From contig NZ_FOHO01000017.1 in the NCBI RefSeq assembly GCF_900111675.1, forward strand, positions 1 to 64,000: a DNA stretch of 64,000 nucleotides, in the 5' to 3' direction. The stretch is from Paracoccus homiensis. GTDB taxonomy: Bacteria; Pseudomonadota; Alphaproteobacteria; Rhodobacterales; Rhodobacteraceae. Positions 41,701-49,966 of the stretch are shown piece after piece. The notes beneath the pieces were generated by a model, which did no database searches, was not told the DNA's origin, and worked only from the letters and a program-made list of their open reading frames with translations. Within the stretch, counting starts at the first letter, position 1, and each line of letters starts with the position of its first letter. The position numbers and the translations under genes were made by a program.

Positions 41701-44700
41701 TCGGCAAGTCGCCGGAAATCGCGAGCGGCCAAAGGCCGGATTGACGTCCGGCGCCCCGTATCAAGGTGGCAGAAGGCAGGCGGAAACGGCGATCATGATA
41801 GAGGACAGGGGCGGCGAGACGTTGGAAGTCGGCGGCTTCGGTCGGCGAGATGCCTAGATGGCGCAGTTGCACCTGAGCCTGGGTCCAGGCCAGGGTCCGT
41901 GCGCGGTCATAGGAGCTGCGGTCGTGATGCCGGTCGATCAGATCCATCAGCGCTTCGCGGCTGTCGGCAGCTACCATCCAGACCAGGATCCGTGCGGTGC
42001 GCCCAGGCGCGATCAGGAGCCGGTTGCGCAATGCGAAAACCGGATCCAACACCGTGCCCGTGGTCCCGGCGAGGGGCGCCGGATCGGTTATGGCGCGCGG
42101 CTGGGCCTGGTCATGATCGCGGCCGAAAGCGCTGTTGCGATCACTGTCATATTGCAGCGGCGCGACGGTCGTCCCCTCGACCACGCTGAACTGCGCCACC
42201 CAGATTCCCGGTTCGTCGAGGTTGCGCCGCCTTCGCCACGCAATCAACGCGCCGTATTCGGGCACGAACTCGGTCTGAACGAACATCCGCGAGAAGGCCG
42301 GGTGCGCCAGTTCTGAGGCCGGATCCGCCAGCGTCAATTCGACGTAGGACGTTAGATCCAGTTCCCGGGGTTTGCGCCCGCCATTGGTCACCGACAGGCG
42401 TCGCACCTCCGCATCCGCCTCGCCCGAGACGAGAACATCCAGCAACGTTTCGAGCTGGCCGGTTCGGGCGGTGAAGGTCGCGTGATCCTCGAAGAACTGC
42501 ACGTCCTGCGCGTCGGCAGTATCCGGCGCGCCAGGTCCGAACCTCTGGTCAGAGCCGTCGGAGAGATTCCGGATGTGGAGGATGGCGCCATGTGGATCCC
42601 GGGTCGCGTCCTCGCGCCAGCGGGTGAGCGCAATATCGCCCCAGCGGCTGTAACTCCCGCCCGTGGCGGTCAGCATAACCGCGTAGCGTCCATTCGATAT
42701 GAGATGGGTGACCGGGGGGCCGCCCGGGCGGCCGGCAATCCGGCGGCCCCGGTCCGCTTCGGACGGCGTCGGACCGCCGGGCCTGGCGTCCTCAAGAGGC
42801 GGCAAGGCGCGGTCGATATCGCGCGGCAGCCGTTCCTGGAGCAGCAGTTCGCTGGCATGGATCATCGGTTCGTGGTGGAACCTCTGGCGCATCAGGCCGC
42901 CGGTCAGGGCGTTGGCGATGGCGACGATGGTCATCCCCTGATGATGCGCCATGTAGCTTTGCACCACGGCAACGCGGCGACCCGGCAGCACACGGTCGGG
43001 GGTAAAGTCGAGGGCTTCATAGAAGCCACAGAGCCCACGGCCCCCCATGGCCTCCAGGTCGTCGTAGTTCCGCCGTGCAGCACCGGGATCCAGCATCGCG
43101 GCCAGCCCGGTTGCATAGGGCGCGATCACCAGATCCCCGGCGAGCCCGCGCTTGAGCCCAAGTCCCGGAACACCGAAGGTGGAATACTGGTAGTTGAAAT
43201 CCACATCCCGCGCGTTGAAGCCGGATTCCGAAATGCCCCAAGGGACGCCTTGCGCCCGTCCGTAGGCGATCTGTCTCTCGACGACCAGTCGACAGGTGTG
43301 ACCCAGCTGACCGCCTTCGGGTTCTCGCATCACCAGCCCAGGCATCAGGTATTCGAACATCGAGCCGGCCCAGGAGACGAGAACGGCGCCGCCACGGGTT
43401 GCGGTGACCGTCCGCCCCAGACGGAACCAGTGCCGCAGCGGCAGATCCTGTTTGGCGACGGCGAAGAGACTGGCCAGACGCGCCTCGGAGGCCAGGAGGT
43501 CATAGCAGGACGGATCGAGACTGCTCTCATGGACCGAGTAGCCGATGGACAGCAGCTTGCGCTCGGGGTCAAGCAGGAAGCCGAAATCCATGTCCACTGC
43601 GAGCCGGCGGGCCTGCACTCCCAGCCGATGCAATTCTGCGGCCAGAGCGGCATGGTCGGCCTCGGTTGACGCGGTATCTGTCGCGGCTTCGGCCAAGCCG
43701 TCGCGAAGCAAGGACAACCATCGGGGCGCATGCGGGGGCATAGCCGCCGGAGGCGGAGTGGCGTGTTCGGCCTTGGCCGCCAGGCGTTGCAGGAAGGGCC
43801 AGTTCACGTCAGCCTGTTTCAGGCCATCGCGCAGCGATCCAATCGCCTCGGAGCAGGAGTCACTGAGCGGGGACTTTAACCGCTCTGCGTCACGCTCCAC
43901 CAGGTCAAGAAGATCGGTCAGCCCCTGAGATCTCTGACGTGGCGTCGCGCCGGAATGCGCGGCCCAGTCCTCGCAGGCGTTGGCCAGTGCGATCAGGTGG
44001 CCGGCCAGATTGCCGCTGTCCACCGACGAGACATAGGGCGGGTCGAGAACCCTGCCGTCTCGCGTGTCGTACCAGTTGTAGAAATGTCCCTTTACCCGCG
44101 GCAGCGCTTGCATCGTGCCAAGGGTCGCGGCGATCCGGCTGGCCGCCTGACGCAGGCCGATCCAGCCGAGATCGCAGGCTGTGACAGTGGACAGAAGATA
44201 AAGCCCCATATTTGTGGGCGAAGTTCTGTGCGCGAGCGTCGCGTGTGGTTGCTCCTGAAAGTTGTCCGGGGGCAGATGGCTGTCTTCTGGCGTGACGAAG
44301 GTCTCGAAATAGTGCCATGTCCTGCGTGCGATCAGGCGCAATTCCTGGGCGTCCTGCGGGGTAAGGGCGGCGTCGGGTTGTGCGCGGGAAGGCTGACTGA
44401 CTCGAAAGGCGATGAGCGGCGCGGCAAGCCAGAGGGCTGCAAAGGGCAGGATCAGGGGGAGCGCACCGGGGGCGGCCAAGCCGGCCAGGCCTGTGGTCGA
44501 CAGTCCCAGCAGGATCCCCGGCGCCATGGCACGGGAAAATCCCCGCAGATCGGGACGCGGAGCGGCCGAAACCGAGGCCGCCGTGGTCCATTCCAGGAGA
44601 TGCCGCCGTGAAACCGTCAATCGCCAGAGTGTGCGGGCGATGGCATCGAGCGCGCGCCAGGCGGCGTCGGCGAGAAAGCTGACCGCCAGCCCGGTTTGCA

Positions 44701-47353
44701 TCACGGCAAGCGACAGGTCTTCCTGCATCAGGCGCAGGTGGTTGCCCATGTGAAGGCGGCGCCGATGCGGAATGGCGGAAAGGGCTGCATGCAGGAAAGC
44801 GGGCAGGCTCATGGCGACCAGCGCCAGAGCCGTCGCCAGCAAGGCCGCCGGGCCAGGCAGAAGCCACCCCAGTGTCAACAGGACAAGCGTGGCCGGGGCC
44901 AACAATGAGCGGCGCAGCGTGTCCAGCACCTTGACCCGTCCCAGCGCGCCCAGCCCGCCTTCCCGGCCAAGCCAGGGCAGCAGTTGCCAGTCGCCGCGAC
45001 ACCAACGATGGATGCGCCGCGCGGCGAGGTCCTGTCGGTCGGGGAAGGACTCGATCAGTTCCACGTCCGAGACGAGCCCGGCCCGGGCGAAGATGCCTTC
45101 AAGCAGGTCATGGCTGAGAAGGGCGTTTTCCGGCACGCGCCCGGCCATCGCCGCCTGGAAGACATCGACGTCGTAGATACCCTTGCCGGTAAAGGAGCCC
45201 TCGCCGAAGAGATCCTGATAGACGTCCGACGCAGCAGCTGCATATGGATCCATCCCGCCCGGACCCGAGGTCGCGCGCTGAAATGCCGTGCCGTGCCGTT
45301 CCGGTGTCAGGGCGGGGGTGATCCTCGGCTGTAGAATGGCGTGACCGGCACTGACCCGGCTGAGGGCCGTATCGAAGATCGGCTGGTTCAGCGGGTGCGC
45401 CATCTTGCCGATCAGCCGCAAGGCCGCGTCACGCGGCATCCGGGTGTCGGAATCGAGCGTCAGGACGTAGCGCACACCGGGGGGCACGGCTGGCACATGA
45501 CCCTCTGCCGTGCGGTAGTCGGTATCATCGGCACCGCGCAACAGACGGTTGAGCTCGTGCAGCTTGCCGCGTTTGCGCTCCCATCCCATCCAAATCTGTT
45601 CGGCGGCGTTGTAACGGCGGTCACGATGCAGGTGCAGAAAGCGGGCACCGGCGGGACCCGCGCCGTAGACCTGGTTCAGTCGGGCAACCTCGACGTCGAT
45701 CAACGCGACAAGTGGCGCATCCTCCGGCATGTCCTGTCCGGGGGCGTCCAGCCCGTCGGTCAGGATTGCAAAAGTCACGTCTCCTTGGGCGCCGGACAGA
45801 TAATGGACTTCCAGCCCTTCGAGTTGTTCGGTCAGCTCTGCGCCATTTGTCAGCATTGTCGGCACAACCACGAGCGTGCGCAGCGAAGACGGCACGCCGC
45901 TCTCAAGCGCCAGTCCCGGCAGTGCCGTGGCAGGTACGGCCCAGGCCACCATGCGATCAACGATAAGTTGAGCGACGGCGCTGGCCGGGATGACCGCTGC
46001 GAGGAGCCAGAGCGCAAGCATGGTCCATGACGCGGATGGGCCGGAAAGAGCCACCAGACTCCATGCGCTCAGCGCGAGCAGCCCAAGAGTGACACAAAGA
46101 ATGCTGCCAAGGTATCCTGCGAGACCAGGCCGGAACTGCGGGCGATGCCATCCCCTATATCGATAGCCGATCTGGCGTTCGAACGCCTCCCGGCCCTCGG
46201 CGAGGAGATGCCAGCCCGGATCGCTTCTCCGCAGGATTTCCGGCTCGGAAATCCGGTCGCCATCCGCTTCCGGCGCAGCCACCGCCGTCGCCAGCACCTG
46301 CTCGGCCAGATCCAATTCGCTGTAGTCACTGTGACGAGCGAGATCCTCGAGGGCATCGCGATAGAGGTTGCGGCTGGCGAAATCCATCGCCGAAAATCCC
46401 GGATGCTCCCGCAACTTCGCATCGACCAGGCTGACACTTTCAAAGAGCTCTGGCCAGTCCGTCTCAGCGATCGTGCGCAGGCTGGTGATGACGTTTCGAA
46501 CCGTGACGTTCGAGGCGCCCTGACGCTCCTGTGCATGCCGGACCGCCAGGTCGACATTCGACCCCTGCTTGGCCAGCCGATCCTCCAGCCAGCCGATGGC
46601 CGGTGTTGTGACAGGGTCGCAATCACGTAGCCGCTTCGCCAACTGCGCGGCAAAGATCTCAGAAAGTGGCTCGGACGCGCCAATATCTGCAGGGATCCCG
46701 ATCTCGGTCTGGCCGGCCTCCAGGAGCCGATCCGCAAGGGCATCCGCCGACAGGCGCATCCTGTGACCGAAGGTGATCTGGTCGGCCAGCCGCCGCAGGT
46801 TTTCCAGAAGGACGAGGCGGAGCGTTATCGGAACCGCCCAGAGCTCTCCTATCGTTAGGGGCTGGACCTGCTGATAGGCGCGCAGAAAGCGGGACAGGGC
46901 GGGGGCGTCGAGATGGCTGTCCGTATGGGCAACATAGGCCCAGATCAATTCGAACACTCGTGGATAACCGTGAAACGGCCCTTGGGCAAGTTTCGGCAGA
47001 AGCTTGTAGTAGCTGGGCGGCAAATCCGTACGGCAGTCGCGCACCTGCGCCTCGACCCTGTGAAAATTGTCCACCAGCCATTGGGCGGCGGGGGCAATAG
47101 GTTTTCCCGCCGCCAGCTCTGAGAGACAGGCCTTGCGAGTGGCCCTCAGAGCCGTCGCATTATCGTCCAGTCGCTGATGCAGTGATGCGACACGCGGTGA
47201 AGAGGCGCAGATACGCTGCACTTCGGCCAGGCTGACGGCATGTTGCTCCAACCTTTCGATACCGAAGAGCTCCGCGCGCACTGGCGCGATGCTCTTCCAG
47301 GGTGAGGTGCGGGTGCCGCGGAGATTGAGTTGAGGTAGCGCCCAGGCACTCAT
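38729..47353 (-). CDS. ndvB: cyclic beta-1,2-glucan synthase-like protein (NdvB/ChvB/Cgs type), GT84-GH94
   Basis: 2874 residues from ATG 47353, the usual NdvB size (about 2800-2870). Order: N-terminal region to about 430; membrane segments (SILCVTLGLLALSAWSLVAL); glycosyltransferase domain about 510-860 with LTLDSDTRMPRDAALRLIGK, LLSHDLLEGIFARAG and RRIHRWCRGDWQLLPWL; more membrane segments to about 1010; glycoamylase-like domain with SESGFNARDVDFNYQYSTFG; then two phosphorylase-type modules. The C-terminal GH94 part has GSGDWNDGMNRVGAAGRGES with the acid Asp and YPPGLRENGGQYSHAAMWAI. It makes and sizes cyclic glucans for the periplasm. No frameshift was found across 8.6 kb. Confidence 0.93.
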   Translation of the reverse strand: MSAWALPQLNLRGTRTSPWKSIAPVRAELFGIERLEQHAVSLAEVQRICASSPRVASLHQRLDDNATALRATRKACLSELAAGKPIAPAAQWLVDNFHRVEAQVRDCRTDLPPSYYKLLPKLAQGPFHGYPRVFELIWAYVAHTDSHLDAPALSRFLRAYQQVQPLTIGELWAVPITLRLVLLENLRRLADQITFGHRMRLSADALADRLLEAGQTEIGIPADIGASEPLSEIFAAQLAKRLRDCDPVTTPAIGWLEDRLAKQGSNVDLAVRHAQERQGASNVTVRNVITSLRTIAETDWPELFESVSLVDAKLREHPGFSAMDFASRNLYRDALEDLARHSDYSELDLAEQVLATAVAAPEADGDRISEPEILRRSDPGWHLLAEGREAFERQIGYRYRGWHRPQFRPGLAGYLGSILCVTLGLLALSAWSLVALSGPSASWTMLALWLLAAVIPASAVAQLIVDRMVAWAVPATALPGLALESGVPSSLRTLVVVPTMLTNGAELTEQLEGLEVHYLSGAQGDVTFAILTDGLDAPGQDMPEDAPLVALIDVEVARLNQVYGAGPAGARFLHLHRDRRYNAAEQIWMGWERKRGKLHELNRLLRGADDTDYRTAEGHVPAVPPGVRYVLTLDSDTRMPRDAALRLIGKMAHPLNQPIFDTALSRVSAGHAILQPRITPALTPERHGTAFQRATSGPGGMDPYAAAASDVYQDLFGEGSFTGKGIYDVDVFQAAMAGRVPENALLSHDLLEGIFARAGLVSDVELIESFPDRQDLAARRIHRWCRGDWQLLPWLGREGGLGALGRVKVLDTLRRSLLAPATLVLLTLGWLLPGPAALLATALALVAMSLPAFLHAALSAIPHRRRLHMGNHLRLMQEDLSLAVMQTGLAVSFLADAAWRALDAIARTLWRLTVSRRHLLEWTTAASVSAAPRPDLRGFSRAMAPGILLGLSTTGLAGLAAPGALPLILPFAALWLAAPLIAFRVSQPSRAQPDAALTPQDAQELRLIARRTWHYFETFVTPEDSHLPPDNFQEQPHATLAHRTSPTNMGLYLLSTVTACDLGWIGLRQAASRIAATLGTMQALPRVKGHFYNWYDTRDGRVLDPPYVSSVDSGNLAGHLIALANACEDWAAHSGATPRQRSQGLTDLLDLVERDAERLKSPLSDSCSEAIGSLRDGLKQADVNWPFLQRLAAKAEHATPPPAAMPPHAPRWLSLLRDGLAEAATDTASTEADHAALAAELHRLGVQARRLAVDMDFGFLLDPERKLLSIGYSVHESSLDPSCYDLLASEARLASLFAVAKQDLPLRHWFRLGRTVTATRGGAVLVSWAGSMFEYLMPGLVMREPEGGQLGHTCRLVVERQIAYGRAQGVPWGISESGFNARDVDFNYQYSTFGVPGLGLKRGLAGDLVIAPYATGLAAMLDPGAARRNYDDLEAMGGRGLCGFYEALDFTPDRVLPGRRVAVVQSYMAHHQGMTIVAIANALTGGLMRQRFHHEPMIHASELLLQERLPRDIDRALPPLEDARPGGPTPSEADRGRRIAGRPGGPPVTHLISNGRYAVMLTATGGSYSRWGDIALTRWREDATRDPHGAILHIRNLSDGSDQRFGPGAPDTADAQDVQFFEDHATFTARTGQLETLLDVLVSGEADAEVRRLSVTNGGRKPRELDLTSYVELTLADPASELAHPAFSRMFVQTEFVPEYGALIAWRRRRNLDEPGIWVAQFSVVEGTTVAPLQYDSDRNSAFGRDHDQAQPRAITDPAPLAGTTGTVLDPVFALRNRLLIAPGRTARILVWMVAADSREALMDLIDRHHDRSSYDRARTLAWTQAQVQLRHLGISPTEAADFQRLAAPVLYHDRRFRLPSATLIRGAGRQSGLWPLAISGDLPIVVLRIDDPADIGQVRALLQAHEYWLGRQLAVDLVILNEHPASYVKDLQTAIDIALRSSHSRPGDDTRPARGAVFALRSDLIAPDTRALLLAAARVVMLARRGMIGEQLDALLADPVTADTMIADTRQIGPAPQPANALRLRANRRDRTAPQRDEARPLSDRRDLEFYNGTGGFDREGREYVIRLGPPDSTPAPWINVIANPDFGFQVSASGSGFTWAENSRDNQLTPWSNDAVADPPGEAIYIRDDDSGVLFSPTAHPLSPSAGAGPHVVRHGFGYSRFEHQANGIDCELVQFVPRADPVRVSRLFLRNTGTRPRRLSVVAYGEPVMGPSRAASAPFLVTSHEPETGALLVRNPWNTAFPGRVMFAALDAPSGPAEAWTGDRSEFLGSGGSHADPAALRLGTVMSGRVGAGLDPCLALMRPLTLSPGEGVELVHLLGQCADAAAVVPLLKRLRSADMQVELATVQTYWNETLGNLQITTPDRAMDIMVNGWLPYQALACRIEARAAFYQASGAYGFRDQLQDNMAFMLTRPDLTRAHLLRVAARQFPEGDVQHWWLPHSGQGVRTRISDDCVWLGHAVAAYVTSTGDGVILDEQVPFLEGHRLGETEHDAFFLPDDAGHGASLFVHCALGLDRALSLTGEHGLPLIGSGDWNDGMNRVGAAGRGESVWLGWLLLQTLGAFVPLAEKRDPARARRWREQAETLRLSMETHAWDGDWYRRATFDDGTWLGAAGSPACCIDSIPQSWAVLSGQADPNRARRAMESVDSLLVDRENDLARLFTPPFGIGPASGSQDPGYIAGYPPGLRENGGQYSHAAMWAILAWARLGDGARAAELFAMLNPINHARSPEDVQRYRTEPYAVAADVYSVAPYIGRGGWSWYTGAAAWMHRAAIEGILGVTRDGDRLRIAPTMPPDWPGFSMTLRVAGTSCRIRIERADHPRATLDGHPITAGPVVFLPLDGGSHDLNLTLGPLVSAETSAEIDSSVLPIPPD

Positions 47354-47449
47354 GCTAGGAACCTGTCGGCAAGTGGGTAATTTTGCCGACTTGCCGCTTG
47401 GTTGCACGCTCTGCGGCCAGGACCAGACGATCACACAAGAAGAGTTGGG

Positions 47450-47593
47450 TCAGGCCTTTTTCCCCTTTGGCTTTGTGTCGACCGTCAGGCCCCTGCTAAA
47501 GGAGGGCGCCAGAACCGGTTCAGCCTTCTTCTGCTTCTGCTTCTGCTTCGGCTTCTTGTCTTCTCGGCCGCGACGGCTTTTGCCCTTCGCCAT
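47450..47593 (-). CDS. small highly basic protein, 47 residues
   Basis: From ATG 47593 (AGGAGA 8 bp upstream) the frame reads MAKGKSRRGREDKKPKQKQK, then a Lys/Gln tract, AEPVLAPSFSRGLTVDTKPK and GKKA, stop at 47450. About 30 percent of residues are Lys or Arg. Such MAKG-R/K-rich mini-proteins are common in alphaproteobacteria and may bind nucleic acid or ribosomes; no function is known. It lies 97 bp upstream of ndvB in the same direction and is below common ORF size limits. Confidence 0.65.
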   Translation of the reverse strand: MAKGKSRRGREDKKPKQKQKQKKAEPVLAPSFSRGLTVDTKPKGKKA

Positions 47594-48084
47594 GGTATTC
47601 TCCTAATTGTCTTGTGTGCGTGGAAAGTTCTCTCACCTCGATGAGGCGAAGATGGCATGCGTCACGGCCCATATTCCGAGGGCCGCGCAGTTCCGCATCG
47701 ATACTATTCAGGAGTATCGCCGAGGCCGGCCGATTCCATGCTGATCCAGATCAGCCTTCAACGGATAGTTTTTCTGCTGTGGGTCTCGATGTATGGTCCC
47801 GAGACAAGTCTGAAGGGCTTTGTCAGGTTGCAGACGGTCCGATCGCCGAATAGCGAAGGGTGATGCTGGATCTATGCGACCTGTCCCGCATCAAGGGCTT
47901 CCGATTTCCGCGCTCCGTAATCGGCTACGCCGTGTGGGCGTAGGGAGTGGGCAGGTCTTGGGAGACATGCGGCGGCTGTTTGGTACCCTATCACGTCGAC
48001 CACCAAGTTTTGCCCATTCCCGGTCCCCCTGAATCAGCACGTATCTCGAGCCGCCATAGCCGCAGACAGATCCTCGCCTCGTCT
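47594..48084. other. intergenic DNA upstream of the small basic protein
   Basis: About 490 bp. It holds the Fnr-like palindrome at 47741-47754, probably part of the promoter region of the small gene and ndvB. Further right, a minus frame ending at 47991 (ARICLRLWRLEIRADSGGPG) is open but unrecognised. Nothing else could be supported. Confidence 0.35.
47741..47754. promoter_or_regulatory. Fnr/FixK-like palindrome CTGATCCAGATCAG
   Basis: Arms CTGATC and GATCAG are exact inverted repeats around CA; the core TGAT-N4-ATCA is the Crp/Fnr-type half-site layout. It lies 148 bp upstream of the small basic protein gene. The near-copy at 34924-34937 precedes the Crp/Fnr gene, so that regulator is the probable ligand. 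Confidence 0.5.
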
Positions 48085-48106
48085 GTTGTCGCGTTGCGCT
48101 TAAATC
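48085..48106. repeat. orphan TniABQ-type terminal repeat
   Basis: GTTGTCGCGTTGCGCTTAAA plus TC matches the right terminal repeat of the TniABQ element at 25834-29333 (GCTGTCGCGTTGCCCTTAAA plus TC) at 20 of 22 positions. No tni genes are adjacent: the ISL3 element begins at the next base. It is the outer end of another, now lost, member of the same transposon family. Confidence 0.65.
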
Positions 48107-49797
48107 GGGTCATCCTCAATATGTGTGGTGGAGCGGAAGCATTCGAGCCCTGAGCAGGTTCGGGCCGGCTCGACCGTACATCGCGCGCTTCAAGGTCTTC
48201 AGTCGGTTGATCTGGCCTTCGGCTTGACCATTGCTCCAATGCATTTCGATCGCATTCCTGACCGCATCAATGTCCCTGTTTAAGGTGCGGGCGAACCGCA
48301 CGATGGGCGCAAGGTCAGTTTCGATCGCGTCGTCGATCCAGGCAGGAAGCGGGTCTGCTTTGCGACCACGCAAGATACCATTGAAGCGCATGGCGAGATG
48401 CCGCATCGTTGTAAAGGCCTTCGAGCCAGCCTTGAGGGCTTCGACTTTTCTCACCTGTTCCAAGGTGAGTTTTCCTCTTGGCTTAATGCAGAGCGCAGCC
48501 GCGATGACCGGAGATATCGCGTGTCCCGTTTCCGGATCCCGGACCGGTTCAAGGATTTGGTACTCGTTGATGGCCCCCCCTTGTTCCTGTTTTTCGGCTC
48601 GGCGCCATCCAGCCAAGAGCCGCTGCAGATTTGACAGGCTGCCCTCGTAACCACGCTCTCGGATCAAAGGAAGCAGTGCATTGCCGCTGCGAATGCCGTT
48701 TTCCCAGCTTTGCTTCAGGTACTCTTCAAAATACCACGCAGAGGAGCGTTTGAGGACAGCGCGCTTTCGGTCCGGTGGCGTCTCGAATTGCAGCCATTTC
48801 GCGACGCTACGCCGGGGAAATCCCGTTCGCCGTCCAATCTCGCTGCACGTCAGCCCTTGTTCTCGAAGTGCCCAAATGGTCTTGAATATCTCCTCCCGCG
48901 ACTTGCGGTGCGCAAGACGTGATTTCAGAAGGTTTTTGGCCGTGCTGATGTTGTCTGCCTCGGAGAGCAAGGCCCTGCCAGTTGGGCGACCGTGCAGGTT
49001 CATTTGCTCCTCGATTGCCATGCGAAGGTTCTGCACGATATGGAACCGATCGGCGACCTGCTCCGCTTGCGGCGCGCCTTGTCGGGCAGCTTGGGCGTAG
49101 ATACCGCAACGATCCCGGCTTATGACCTCTACCTCAGGATGACGCTTTAGCCAATCAATGCAAGTGACGATATCACGATCTTCGAGAACATCAATGACCG
49201 CGCGACGCTCGAGGTCGATGATGATCGTGCCGTAGGTCTGCGATTTCCGCCAACTCCAATCATCGATCCCTATGATCCGCGCGCGAGGTGGAGCAACTTG
49301 AGCCGCACGCAGCAGTTGCCGGAGAATAGTATCGTCGCTGACCCGGATACCCAGCCGCCGCAAAAGCCGTTCAGCTGGGCTGCCACCGGCGGCGTGCGCC
49401 ATATGGCCCAAGAGTTGCGCCTGTCTAGATGTGCGGCGCGCATAAGGAGCCGCCACCGCGGTGTCGTGATCGGAAAAAGTACGACGGCTGCAATCCGTGT
49501 TCAAACATCGCCATCGACAGACACTAAGCTCGACCCAAACCGCTTGACCCTGAGCGGGAAAGTCCTCGATCCGCCGCCGCCTCCAACCATGTCTCTGGCT
49601 AGAAAGCATCCCGCACTCAGGGCAGATGCCATTCGGAGCCAGCTTGCCTGAAACGACCCAAGCGCTCGTCTCAGACTTGCGGACCTCACCGACCTCGACG
49701 TTGCCGGTTGGCGACCAGTGTTTCTTCGATACCACAACCTGATCCCTTCAATCTGCGAGGCTCTGTCAGATCGTGACACACAAATTGAGGATGACCC
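48107..49797 (-). mobile_element. ISL3-family insertion sequence (1691 bp)
   Basis: Left end GGGTCATCCTCAATATGTGT and right end read inward GGGTCATCCTCAATTTGTGT differ at one base in 20. The 8 bp outside (CTTAAATC left, CCAAAAGG right) do not match, so no target duplication remains. The left flank is a transposon terminal repeat and the right flank is a duplicated chromosomal segment, so the IS lies at a rearrangement joint. Confidence 0.85.
48116..49735 (-). CDS. ISL3-family transposase
   Basis: 539 residues. The N-terminal zinc finger is ICPECGMLSSQRHGWRRRRI with CRWRCLNTDCSRRTF. The DDE domain has Asp in IIGIDDWSWRKSQTYGTII, Asp in VEVISRDRCGIYAQAAR and Glu in SNGQAEGQINRLKTLKRAMY. An inserted HTH (GLTCSEIGRRTGFPRRSVAK) lies before the last part. 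The gene fills the element and appears intact, so it may be active. Confidence 0.95.
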   Translation of the reverse strand: MVSKKHWSPTGNVEVGEVRKSETSAWVVSGKLAPNGICPECGMLSSQRHGWRRRRIEDFPAQGQAVWVELSVCRWRCLNTDCSRRTFSDHDTAVAAPYARRTSRQAQLLGHMAHAAGGSPAERLLRRLGIRVSDDTILRQLLRAAQVAPPRARIIGIDDWSWRKSQTYGTIIIDLERRAVIDVLEDRDIVTCIDWLKRHPEVEVISRDRCGIYAQAARQGAPQAEQVADRFHIVQNLRMAIEEQMNLHGRPTGRALLSEADNISTAKNLLKSRLAHRKSREEIFKTIWALREQGLTCSEIGRRTGFPRRSVAKWLQFETPPDRKRAVLKRSSAWYFEEYLKQSWENGIRSGNALLPLIRERGYEGSLSNLQRLLAGWRRAEKQEQGGAINEYQILEPVRDPETGHAISPVIAAALCIKPRGKLTLEQVRKVEALKAGSKAFTTMRHLAMRFNGILRGRKADPLPAWIDDAIETDLAPIVRFARTLNRDIDAVRNAIEMHWSNGQAEGQINRLKTLKRAMYGRAGPNLLRARMLPLHHTY

Positions 49798-49966
49798 CCA
49801 AAAGGGTAGGAATGGCTTTCAGCATGGGTCTTCCCGTTCAATAAGATTGTCAGAGGCGAAGTTCATGCCCGGCGCCTGCTGCCAGCTCGGGCAGCAAAGA
49901 CCATCAGGCGCCTGAACTTCGGGCAGTCCATGTGGCTTTCGGCCGGACAATCCGCCACGTGGCGCA
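49798..49966 (+). repeat. 169-bp direct repeat, copy 1 (other copy 61482-61650)
   Basis: Identical to 61482-61650 except two transitions (G/A near 49872, C/T near 49913). The intact copy at 61 kb holds the first codons of the secreted hydrolase gene, the intergenic gap and the last ~35 codons of the MerR gene. Here both genes are only fragments. It starts exactly at the ISL3 border and ends where the GMC gene begins to match its family. Confidence 0.9.

Noticed and set aside
48107-49797. 8-bp target duplication of the ISL3 element
   Set aside because: Outer bases CTTAAATC and CCAAAAGG do not match.
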